Assembly: GCF_036588685.1 (NCBI RefSeq)
Contig: NC_086386.1
Span: forward strand, 4,992,117-5,056,116
Origin: Mytilus trossulus
Taxonomy: Eukaryota; Mollusca; Bivalvia; Mytilida; Mytilidae
Reading direction: 5' to 3'
Length of the DNA: 64,000 bases
Shown piece by piece: positions 23,001 to 31,927 of the stretch. The notes under the pieces are model-generated. The model made no database searches and was not told the DNA's origin. It worked only from the letters and a program-made list of their open reading frames with translations. The translations under genes and the position numbers were made by a program. Within the stretch, counting starts at the first letter, position 1. Every line of letters starts with the position of its first letter.

Positions 23001-25113
23001 GCTGCAAACAGTTAGTAACTTGATGTCTCTGCTTCTCAGTCAAATGGGAACTTGCTTCATTGACCAGCTTCTGCAGTTCGTTGTCCAATTTAGGATTTTT
23101 GTGTTCTTTACTGGTGTTTCCAGTCATGGTGATGACATCTTCTACTGGACTTATTTCTCCAACAATGGTTCCGGCTCGTATTGTTGTTACATTATTTGAA
23201 ACATTTAGCAATCTAATTGGCACATGTTCTCGTGCTTCAACCAGTGTCTTTGCCAGTAAAGCGTTGTCCCTTTTTACAAACTTCTCGCATGGCTCAATAA
23301 TGCCTATCTGCAGTTTACTGGTTAACGTATCATAGTCATTAATCCTACCACGTGCAAAAGCTTCTGTTCCTGGTGGTATACTGATATCCTCTGCGGCTGA
23401 AATTCTGTAACAGCCTATTTTGCCAGAAAACGCCATAGGATATGTGTTACTTTTGCATTGAAGGGTTTCCTGTTGTAAATCTATTTTACAATTATTCTTT
23501 TTCATAAAATCTAAACCCAGTATCCCGTCAATAGATATGTCGGCAACCAAAGCTTCGACAATAAACTTGTCTTGTCCAATCTCTATACAGAACATTCCCT
23601 TACCAGCTATGCTCAGCTCTGTTCCATTTGCCGAAATAATGACTTGGGTTATTGGTTTAAGTTCCGGTCGTTCCTTTTTCTGTATTCTGTAAAACAAAGC
23701 GTGCGAAACTAAAGTAACCGTGGCACCAGTGTCTATTAAAAACTTGGTAGGCTGGTTATGAACGGCGACGTCAATGTACGCACCAGCTTCCATGTTTGAA
23801 GCATCTGTTCCCACGTTAATTTTTCTTCTTTCCATTCGCCTGTGTCGACTGTTGTAGTGTAAAGGCCGCACTGCTCCGTTTCCCCTACCATTGCTTCCAT
23901 TGTAAGGCTTCTTAGGAGCTCTACATTCGTTTCTAAAATGTCCAAATCTTCCACAATTGTAGCACTGTATCTTGTCTTTCCATCCAGGCATATTGATATC
24001 GGAGTCTTTCCTTGTCATATCGCTTTTAAAATTATCAAGGTCCTTTTGGAGGGATTCAATTTTTGTTGAAAAGTCTTCCATCATTTTTACCATTTTATCG
24101 TAAGACTCATTTGGTTCAGCGCATGTGGCGCGCAAATGACCTCTGCCAGTGTCGTATTTTCTTTCAGCCTTGTAAAAAGCTTCTAATTCTACGGCAAGAC
24201 ATATTGTTTGATTGAGGTTTTCCGGTCTAGATTGTTTTATCCTTATTCTCATCTCTGAATCCACAAGAGAATCTAAAAATTGTTCCCTTGCTAAAGTTTC
24301 TCTAACCTCGCTTGGTGCGTTAGGATAAGCCTTGTTTACCAATCTTCTTATGGCCTGACCAAGCTCCGGCAAACTTTCACTAGCTTTTTGTCTTCTTTCT
24401 TTTAATTGTACTCGGTACAACTCGGTCTGGTTTGGAGGCGAAAATCTTTCTTGCAATGCTTTTATCAAGGTAGTATAATCCATTCTTTTCTCAGTAGGTA
24501 GATCACTAAATACTCCTTGTGCTTGTCCTCTTAAAGCTGTTGCAAGGTACAGACCCTTCTCTTGGTCATCCCAGTTGTTGATCACCGCACAGGCATCAAA
24601 ATGAGACTTAAAATCGCTCCATTCACTCGTTCCATCATAGTTGGCAAGCTTAATTTCGCGCCGTGTCTTCCCGTGGCTAGGTTTTTCAGCGGAATTAGTG
24701 TTGAGGACTTGCTTGTTTTGGCGTAATTCCTCCCTCAGTATCGGTGATACATCTGGCATCGGCATTGCTTCAGTTTCTGCTTCTTTCTTTGTGGTGTGTG
24801 TCTTCTGCGTTGTCTTTTCTTTTGGCCGCGCTCCTTTGTCGTCCGTCTTTATAGTGGTAAATGGCCCATATAAACGCGGCACTTCGGGTGTTGGAACATT
24901 CCGATCTGTACCGATACTGGCACGATGCGTATCTTGCATGAAATCGCCGTGACGCGTTTGAATTATACCAGAGTCACTTAAATCTTTTACTGGGATTTTT
25001 GGGGTAGAATATAAATTTGCACTTGGTCCCTGGCTCATTAAAGTCTGCATTCTATCGCTTAATTCTTCTTCTAACAAACTTATTTGTTGCCCTAACTCAT
25101 TATACTTGTCCAT
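20035..25113 (-). CDS. Gag-Pol polyprotein, Ty3/Gypsy retrotransposon
   Basis: 1692 residues in one frame without a gag/pol shift, starting at ATG 25113, the first in-frame ATG after the primer site. Domains in order: gag with capsid-like region about 150-320; zinc knuckle C384-x2-C387-x4-H392-x4-C397; aspartic protease with DTG at 461-463 and ILGLDF at 531-536; reverse transcriptase about 735-950 with D824 and YLDD at 886-889; RNase H about 1028-1147 with D1035, E1076, D1101 and D1144; integrase with H1274, H1281, C1311, C1314 and the triad D1343, D1403, E1439; and a GPF motif at 1580-1582 (GPY/F module). There is no chromodomain. All catalytic residues I looked for are present, so the protein may be functional. 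It makes cDNA from element RNA and inserts it in the genome. Confidence 0.97.
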   Translation of the reverse strand: MDKYNELGQQISLLEEELSDRMQTLMSQGPSANLYSTPKIPVKDLSDSGIIQTRHGDFMQDTHRASIGTDRNVPTPEVPRLYGPFTTIKTDDKGARPKEKTTQKTHTTKKEAETEAMPMPDVSPILREELRQNKQVLNTNSAEKPSHGKTRREIKLANYDGTSEWSDFKSHFDACAVINNWDDQEKGLYLATALRGQAQGVFSDLPTEKRMDYTTLIKALQERFSPPNQTELYRVQLKERRQKASESLPELGQAIRRLVNKAYPNAPSEVRETLAREQFLDSLVDSEMRIRIKQSRPENLNQTICLAVELEAFYKAERKYDTGRGHLRATCAEPNESYDKMVKMMEDFSTKIESLQKDLDNFKSDMTRKDSDINMPGWKDKIQCYNCGRFGHFRNECRAPKKPYNGSNGRGNGAVRPLHYNSRHRRMERRKINVGTDASNMEAGAYIDVAVHNQPTKFLIDTGATVTLVSHALFYRIQKKERPELKPITQVIISANGTELSIAGKGMFCIEIGQDKFIVEALVADISIDGILGLDFMKKNNCKIDLQQETLQCKSNTYPMAFSGKIGCYRISAAEDISIPPGTEAFARGRINDYDTLTSKLQIGIIEPCEKFVKRDNALLAKTLVEAREHVPIRLLNVSNNVTTIRAGTIVGEISPVEDVITMTGNTSKEHKNPKLDNELQKLVNEASSHLTEKQRHQVTNCLQQYKSLFALSDNDLGCTSIVRHRINTGTNYPVKQPPRRTPVAMRDEIDKHIDDMLERGVIEPSEGPWSSGIVLVKKKDGSTRFCVDYRRLNDLTVKDAYPLPRIDDSLEQLAGNKWFSTLDLCSGYWQVEVEESDRPKTAFATRRGLFQFRKMPFGLACAPATFERLMERVMAGLQWNICLVYLDDIIVVGRNFEEMLTNLRQVFDRLIDAGLKLKPKKCSLFAKSVSFLGHVISEDGVATDPQKVEVIKQWSEPKDVSELRSFLGLCGYYRRYIENFAGIAKCLHKLTEKGREYLWTEECQDAFQTLKSKLLEAPILSHPDFSRPFILDTDASQSAIGAVLSQEIDGKETVIAYGSRTLSKTERKYCVTRKELLAVVHFVKHFRHFLYGRTFVVRTDHSSLQWLMNFKNAEGQLARWLEVLSSYNMKIKHRPGNQHRNADALSRMPCKQCGFEQDWEKKLVRVNVVTQAPPIEVNESAICTNDGSDENKTLFVLQQEDENISLIKSWVLNGKKPLFKEIGECNYAVKSLWSQYETLKVDNGLLCKEQSTGDKLRVIVPMKERRVVLQQCHDNKTSGHLGIRKTLGRLKDRFYWPGMRRDVVAYITGCETCVRRKGPQKRKRAPMQIQRSGFPMERIAVDILGELPKTANNNKYILVIADYYTKWTESFPMENMEASTVANIIVTEIICRFGVPTLIHSDQGRQFESELFSEMCNLLQISKTRTTPYHPQSDGMVERFNSTLVKMLSAYVDEHHTNWDQLLPYVMMAYRTAVHETTGSTPNRMMMGREVATPVDIMYELPREVKSIPANKWVWELQERMEDAHQFVQNHVNREMLRQKQYHDKHLSWNKFNKNDKVFVFFPVRKLGQSPKFTNYWRGPFKVLKQYSEVTYLVNCGRKGRPQVIHVDRMRQCKDQRLLGEPLLGERLQGLEPSNQVSEMNDRAQVVDESAPIEFDFENIYETIEQDEHINLPRLRRERKPPTWLNDYVQD

Positions 25114-25153
25114 TTTTAATATTTTATTTAAAATATATCCAGAGCCTTGCTGT

Positions 25154-25171
25154 ATCCCACCGCTGCCACCA
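25154..25171 (-). other. Primer binding site, tRNA-Leu type
   Basis: The minus strand reads TGGTGGCAGCGGTGGGAT six bases after the LTR end GTGACA. It is complementary to the 3' end (CCA included) of animal tRNA-Leu of the AAG type, as I remember that sequence. The position fixes the inner LTR boundary. Confidence 0.85.
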
Positions 25172-25177
25172 AAAATA

Positions 25178-26166
25178 TGTCACGTACCGGGGGTACGCAA
25201 CTGCGTAACTCTGGGTTTCGTACCAGAGTCGTTTCTCTGGATACAGTCAAGGCTCAAGAATTGGTAGCGTTATTTTATCAACTGAATATTCGGATTCCCT
25301 TAATTGGTGTTGGGCGTCAAAATTAAGTAGGCTTTGGGTATCAGACGATAAATGCCAAGGATGATTTAATATATTGATATACTTTTGCTTAGCCAGTGCT
25401 TTCTAACTTTCTAAAAGCAACGAATTATTAATATACTGAGCCAGTGCTTTACTTGTAGCCACTGCTTTATATCTACTTTATTTGGGCCAGTGCGTGTGTT
25501 GGACTGTTTGGTCACTTCTTTGTTCTTATTCAATGCTTCTCTCTGCAGTCACTGCTTCTTCAGCAGCTATACTTATTTAATCACTTGGCTCCTTACTCAG
25601 GACCACTGGAAATGCTTTATTTTGTATACCGCTAATGCTTCTTTCTGAAGCCACTGCTTCTTCAGCAGCAATACTGAATTAATCAATTGGCTCCTTATTC
25701 AGGACCACTGCTTATAATTCTTATTCAGAACTATAGATTAATCTCACCTTTCTTCTTCTCTTGTATCCAACTGCTCGGCTTGAATTCTAAACCCAGAACC
25801 ATGTGAACTGTGAAAACCTTGGTATATATAGTAAATTGTAGACTCGTCCGTACAATAGACTATTCCAAAAACGACTTTATCACTAAAACGTTTTACAACA
25901 CCTAAGCATATATGATATAACAAAGCACTATTGTGACGGTTATATACTTTGTAACAACTGATTATGATCGTGGGAATTCCGGATTTATAGGTCAATTCCT
26001 GATCCCAAAACAATTACTACTCACCCAGTAAAATGTAAACAAATCGAAAGTGAAAGTAAAACAATGTGTAAATAAATGAAGGGAATGAATGATATTTCTT
26101 TCTGTTGGACTTTACAATCGGATTATAAAATAAGCAAGAACCAGGTAAGTTTGCAAATTCATCACA
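25178..26166 (-). repeat. 5' LTR of the Gypsy element (full length, 989 bp)
   Basis: On the minus strand it starts TGTGATGAATT and ends CGTGACA, the expected TG...CA. A TATA-like stretch (25823-25830) and AATAAA (25617-25622) on the minus strand outline U3, R and U5. Two imperfect ~110-bp repeats with CACTGCTTCTTCAGCAGC lie at about 25527-25712. The 89-codon frame inside has no ATG and is not called. Confidence 0.9.
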
Positions 26167-27364
26167 CTTTGTCGTAGGGAAATGTTTACGGATTATAGTT
26201 AATGAATCTAAATAATTTTTTGTTTATATTAACCAAATTATTTATGTCAAATCGTTTTTGTTCTATTTGACGTGTGTAGTTCTTACACTTATCGCTTTTC
26301 TTATAAGAATGTAATAAATAAATTACTAGAGTGACTATTTACTTTTGAATAATTACATGAACTAGCTAGTTCTTAGGCAAAAAGTGACTATAATGGTTAT
26401 CAGCTTTTCTTTTCAATCGAATAATTTCTATAAGCTTGAAGATCTAATTGTATCGCTACACTAGTTTATTGTAACCTGTTGTTATCAATTGTTATTATTA
26501 TTATACAGATAATAACCCATCCCTAATCAGAGAGAAAGGAGAAAGGGTTAATAGCTTAAACGTTTTTCAGATTCCCGGCTTTAAAAAAAGTTGTATTTAA
26601 TACACGAATAAATAATTAAACTTCGTATGTGTTAAAATGGAATTACATTTCATCTTCCTACTGGAAATTATTTGTCATCATATTTATTTATTTGTCATCA
26701 TATTTAAAAGTACATTTGTTGTTATTGCAAGTCTTCGGTTTTTAGGCATGATCATGTTGGCGCGTTTTCTTATTGTTCGCTGGCTTATTGTTCGCTAGCT
26801 TGAGTCTGGTCATGTGTTTAGTAATTAAATTATCATTGCTTTAATTGTCAAGTAAAAGAAAATTATGACTCTAATTATGTCAATATTTTAAAATTTAAAA
26901 CATTATATGAAAACAACAACTAAGAACACAAAAAAAAACATTTTTTCTTTAAATATGCTACTTTCGGATGAGCATGTAAAAATGTATGCTTATACTGTGA
27001 TAAACTCAAGATTATATACCATGAATAAAAAAGACTTAATAAATATATATCTCTCTTGTGTCCTCAGAACCAAGCTTCAGCCTCTCAGAGTAAAGAGCTA
27101 TTAAAACTATTTCTTAAAATATTTCACAGCTACATGTGTGGATATAAATCCTCACTCAAAATTGTGCTAAATAGCGACCTCGAGAAGTCATTTTGAGACC
27201 ATTCAAGTAGTTTTGTTATCCAACGATTATTTTATTCAGGATTATCCTAGTCCAACTATAATAGAAGAACCCGTTTATTCTTAACTGAATTGTGTTGATA
27301 AAGATTGTATTTTATTATAATTTGGTTGTTTTATGTACGTTAAATCTGTTTGTAAATAATCATT
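26167..27364. other. Non-coding
   Basis: Right flank of the retrotransposon. AT-rich with a few very short direct repeats (for example TTATTTGTCATCATATTTA twice near 26667-26705). No gene seen. Confidence 0.45.
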
Positions 27365-27805
27365 ATGGCGGATGATTTGGCGATTTTTCTACTCTCGAAA
27401 AATCTCGTGCACACGCGTGAAGTTGACCGCTGGTTGATAGCCGTAACGATAAGTTGCCAATCTCTGTATTTATATGTCTCTGATCTCTGCAAGTATCCAA
27501 ATGTTGTGCTCGAAAATTTGCCAAAGAACTACACTGCAAAGTGTAATGAAATTCATCACCAATCTCGTTACAATGACATGAGTTACAGTATCTTAAGTTT
27601 CGCTCAATCTTATTCCATCTACCAGTATCTATCTACTTATGGTTACCCGTTCGAAATCTACAATATGTTATTTTATCTTCATCACTTAAAATATTCAGAT
27701 ATTCCGCAAATTCAAAATGTTGTTTATTCAATTTGCTTTATACAATTTGCTTTATACAATTTGCAATTCCAAAGTGCTGTTTGGTGTTGCATCCAACTTA
27801 CGTGA
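27365..27805 (+). CDS. Unrecognised 146-codon ORF
   Basis: Starts with ATGGCGGATGATTTG and runs 146 codons in DNA that is visibly richer in G and C (around 40% over its first half) than the surroundings, which is the main argument that it is coding. The predicted product is rich in Tyr, Leu, Ile and Ser. I recognise no domain, signal peptide or clear membrane segment. Near the C-terminus a short sequence (TTTGCTTTATACAA) is repeated. The stop codon overlaps an AATAAA (TGAATAAA), so the transcript could end there. It could equally be a chance ORF or a fragment of a lost gene. Confidence 0.3.
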   Translation: MADDLAIFLLSKNLVHTREVDRWLIAVTISCQSLYLYVSDLCKYPNVVLENLPKNYTAKCNEIHHQSRYNDMSYSILSFAQSYSIYQYLSTYGYPFEIYNMLFYLHHLKYSDIPQIQNVVYSICFIQFALYNLQFQSAVWCCIQLT

Positions 27806-27854
27806 ATAAAACGTTTAACAATTTTAAACGTACTATGAATTAACTAAGTAGATA

Positions 27855-28025
27855 TAGGAAGATGTGGTGCGAGTGCCAATGAAACAACTCTCCATCCAAA
27901 TAACAATTTATAAAAGTAAACCATTATAGGTCAATGTACGGCCTTCAACACGGAGCCTTGGCTCACACCGAACATCAAGCTATAAAGGGCCCCAAAATTA
28001 TTAGTGTAAAACCATTCAAAAGTTT
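27855..28025 (-). mobile_element. Mussel interspersed repeat, second family
   Basis: Contains AGGAAGATGTGGTGCGAGTG, CTCTCCATCCAAATAACAAT, GTACGGCCTTCAACACGG and AGCTATAAAGGGCCCCAAAA. Fragments of the same family occur near 13850-13955. I recognise it as a widespread mussel repeat. Confidence 0.65.
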
Positions 28026-28239
28026 TTAGGGGGAATTCTATTGTCACCGAGACGCGAATATCAGAAGTAATATATATTCAAAAAGGAATAACAAAAATTG
28101 AACGGGTACAAATTACAATATAGCATCAATTGTGTTCGTGCATGTTTACACTATAATAGACTATATTAACATGTATGTGCTGTTATTAACTTATTATCTA
28201 AAAAACACTGTTCCAACAGAGTAATAAGGAAGAACGACT

Positions 28240-29010
28240 GAAACTGAAAGTTTTCAGATAACCATCGAAAATGAAAAAAAGTGGAAGCGAAAGATATCAG
28301 AGGGATAGTCAAACTCGTAGATCGAAAATAAACTGACAATGCCATGGCTGAAATTAAAAAGACAACTAGACAAATAATAGTACACAAGATACAACATAAA
28401 AAAACTAAATACTAAGCAACACTAGCCCTACCACAAATTGGGGGTTGATCTCAGGTGCTCCAGAAGTGTAAGGAGATCCTGCTCCACATGTGTCACCCAA
28501 CGTGTTGTTCATGTTATTACAAACCGATAAATAGTATAATTTGGTAGCTCACATTCGTGGTGAAAAGGGTAGTGGATTGTAGGAATGATTTCAACTTCAC
28601 TACTTGAAACTGTTGGTTTAATAGCTACGTACCTTGTGAGCAGCAACTCTTTATCAAGGAAATCATGATAGGTAACACACGTTCTGGAATATCGTATCAA
28701 TTGGGAGAGATATACTCCGTATGCAGGCGCTGTTGGAATGTTGCTACTGTTAATCATAGAAATGGAAAGTTTACAATTGGAAAGCTAAAATCATCTCTTT
28801 TGTCGTAAAGTTTTGTTTTCAACCGACACTCGTTGTCAATTTTTAGATGTGAGTCAAAATATGAGGCTGACTTAGCTGTATCTGCTTATCCTTTATCTCT
28901 AGTTCGATTGGATAGATGCGTTCGAAATAGTCACCAAATTTTTGTGGGGAGAACATTATCTATATAGCGGAAATTAAAGTTAAAGGATGTTGCCAACTTC
29001 TGAGTCACAA
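28240..29010 (-). pseudogene. Decayed reverse transcriptase remnant with its 3' tail
   Basis: On the minus strand, broken frames show a remnant of the reverse transcriptase core around 28800-29000, then APAYGVYLSQLIRYSR and HDFLDKELLLTR (28757-28509), followed by a non-coding tail ending near 28240 with CTCAGGTGCTCC on the plus strand. The same protein block and tail occur at 54773-56571 and 57210-57790. The family is common in mussels, and I cannot place it securely among LINE or Penelope-like elements. Confidence 0.6.
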
Positions 29011-31097
29011 AAACGTCCGTTAAAAGCAACTTTTACAGATTGTGAGAATGTAAACTAGCGAATGTTCCAGTACTAAAATATGATATTTTGAATTTTATTT
29101 TTTATTGTTTTAATTCATTCGAATGTTATTACTCTGTTGTAGTCATGTGTTGGTTGAACATTATTTTAAACAGTATATTTCAAATGGACTTACTCCTTAA
29201 AATGTTAAATATTCCGTGCCTAATAAAAATAGATCATCATTTGATTAACTATATTATGTATATATGGCATTTAAAATAATAGCTTTCGCTTGTTTCCGAA
29301 GTATTTCTTTGAAAATGAGATGACAGCAATTTATGATAATTCAAAATTACCGGAACATATTTAGGAAAAGACAAGAAAACAACAAAGTATCTTTTAAGTA
29401 ATACCTATTTTAAATAACTTATTCAAGAACCTGAACAATCTTTAGTGTGAAAGTTTTGTTATTTGCTTATTAAAATAGCGAAACCATTTAAACTTCGTTA
29501 AAGCCAGGATTTACTGTAACAGTGAAATCAATATTAACACACCTGATTGAATTTACCTTCCTAGTTAGCGTACCTTATCCAGGCGAGATTACACAGTAAT
29601 AAAACAATAATGGGAGATCTTCTTTAATCTCTTGGACAGCAGAAAAGGTACGTTTGGACATTTTTATTCATTTTAAGTGTCTGAAATTAAGAAAGATGTT
29701 AAAAAATAACGATTATATTCTATTCACATTTCTACTTTCGTTTTCCCTTAGTTTTCAGTGATAACTGCAAAACAATACAATATGAATGATAGCTGCCTCC
29801 TATATAACTGCAGTGCATTACCCTCAAATGACTAGTTTGACATCAAAATCCATATTCAGAAAGGAGATTGTACATTGGTTATATTACGTTGGTTTACATA
29901 GCAACAGTTCTGGGTAACCTCCCCCTTTTAACTTCCATTTACGTTGGATTTATAATCAATCATGGGTCAATTTATTGTATTTTTAGACTAACTGTGAATG
30001 CTTCAATATATATTAATTGATACAAATACATTGCTGATGATCATATGGAAGATACATTTTGAGTTGGTATTCATATGATAATGTTAAAAAATCAAGAAAA
30101 TATTACTTTCGGTTTACATTTTATAATTATTTTATTTGTAAGATAGCAACCATTTAATTTTTAACTTCAAGGGGAGGTATGAGGGGGAAAATCTGGATTC
30201 AGAATAATTTTTTATAGGTCCTCTGCTTGAACAGAATATTTTATTAGAATATTTTTTAAGGATAAAAAACATACGTCAGTCCGACAAATTGTCACAGGGG
30301 TAAAGGCAGCAATCATTTGATTTTCTGGGGGGGGGGGGGGGGGGGATTTTTTTTCTGGCCAAACTTTTTTTTTTCGCCTACGGCGAAATACAATCTATCT
30401 TTTTCGCGACAAGTCGACAACAATTTTTTTCTTTCAATTTTAGCATTACATATAGTGGCAGCTGAGGGTGAAACAAACATTTTTTTTTCTCAGAATCAAA
30501 AACAGCTTATTTTTTTCTCCAAAAACTGGATACAAACTTTTTTTCCAAAATATCCATAGCATATTTATGTCATATACAGTCACTGACATGATATCGCTTT
30601 TCCTCATGAATATTTAAATATAAATTTCCGAAATTATAATTAATTATTCATACGAATTATTCAACCTGTTCTTGTTTTCCATGTATACAACGACTCAAAC
30701 TTATTTCTTTTGCAAATTTTGTTAAAAACATTTAACTTCTTAATATTTTTGATCTGCAAACTATAAATCATTATGTTCTATGCTTACAGTTGATATTTTA
30801 GTTCATTCTTAAACAAATTCGTTCACCATCGATTGCGAATTTTAACAGGTCATGATGTTGTTGTTGTTCTGTATCTTTCCTCCACTGTCTGGAGAACTGT
30901 AGTGTTGGGTATGGTTACCCAGCACTTCATAAAATATCCATGTCAATTTCATCTTGTTGTATATTTCTCCGCCTGCATGATATGAGGCCTTTTTATAAAA
31001 GGAGGAAGTTTCCCAATATTTAATCAAATGATAACATTACCACATTAAACAACAATTGGAAATGTTTGGGTTTTTTTTTTAGATTGCAGTATAAATA
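29011..31097. other. Non-coding, with G19 homopolymer
   Basis: No gene seen. It contains G19 at 30327-30345 followed by T-rich sequence (30346-30550) that resembles a low-complexity repeat. The glycine-start reading frame there is an artefact. Confidence 0.45.
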
Positions 31098-31363
31098 CAA
31101 TAATAGTGCATTGACTTGACATATCAACGATATAAGGATTCGGCCCGAAACGGGGAAATAGCTCGACAGACCACGCAAAAGGCACACGTTTCCTGATTTT
31201 AATGTACAAAAAAAAACTACTATTAGTATTCAAGAATCCTGAAACAAGTGTATACATAGACAATAATAGTGCATTGACTTGACATATCAACGATAAAAGG
31301 ATGAGGCTTAGAAACGGGGAAATGCGAGGCTCTGTCGAGCTATTTCCCCGTTTCGGGCCGAAT
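31098..31363. repeat. Direct plus inverted repeat pair (cruciform-capable)
   Basis: Positions 31138-31170 and 31331-31363 are perfect 33-bp reverse complements (core CGAAACGGGGAAATAGCTCG). In addition AATAGTGCATTGACTTGACA occurs as a direct repeat at about 31100 and 31263. The structure lies about 560 bp upstream of HSPA12-like gene A. Confidence 0.85.
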
Positions 31364-31927
31364 TGGAACCCCCTCTTGTTTTGCCGATCAATGCATTTGA
31401 ATGGGGACATATAGTTGTAACCCCACCCCCCCTCCTTTTTTGTCAGGCCTGGGTTGGGCCCCGTTTTTAAAATGGCTGGATCCGCCACTGCATTTTTTGC
31501 TGGTTTGACTTTTTTCAGTTTTTGTTACTCATCCGTCAGAAATATAATGTGGATTATATGTATGATATTTAATATCAAGAATAAAATATTTTTAATTCGA
31601 ATTTGGATGATCATACATTCTTTGTATCTAAAAAAAAACCGATTGGACTGGTGTCCGGAAACTCTGAACATGGTTTCATTTTAACACAATTTATTATCCT
31701 TTTACTCGAAAAGAAAAAAAAATATTTGACCTCATCATTTTTGTCATTATATAAAGACGGCATAAGATAGAATTTTTCTCGTAATTTGTACTGGCATAGG
31801 CATATGTAAAATTACAGAATTACAAAAAAAAAAGATAATGTGTCTCGTTTATTCTTTCAGATGTAATACAAACTCTTGTGGGAGGATCAGATTACTTGTA
31901 TAGGTTGTTTGATAACATAAAACAATA

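Larger units (their letters stand above)
17630..26166 (-). mobile_element. Ty3/Gypsy-type LTR retrotransposon with extra zinc-finger ORF
   Basis: Read on the minus strand the order is 5' LTR (26166-25178), primer binding site (25171-25154), gag-pol (25113-20035), a downstream ORF (19919-19122), a purine-rich tract, then a partial 3' LTR (18271-17630). Domain order protease, reverse transcriptase, RNase H, integrase identifies the Ty3/Gypsy (Metaviridae) group. The polyprotein frame is open and the two LTRs look identical over the shared 642 bp, so insertion was recent. The 3' LTR lacks about 347 bp of its distal (U5) part, so a target-site duplication cannot be recognised. GC content is visibly higher than in the flanks. 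Confidence 0.95.

Noticed and set aside
22855..23335. Plus-strand ORFs of 91 and 114 codons
   Set aside because: Antisense shadows of gag-pol; no family motifs.
26019..26024. Possible splice donor (GGGTGAGTAG, minus strand) for the zinc-finger ORF message
   Set aside because: It lies upstream of the TATA-like stretch in U3, so it would not be in a transcript started in the 5' LTR.
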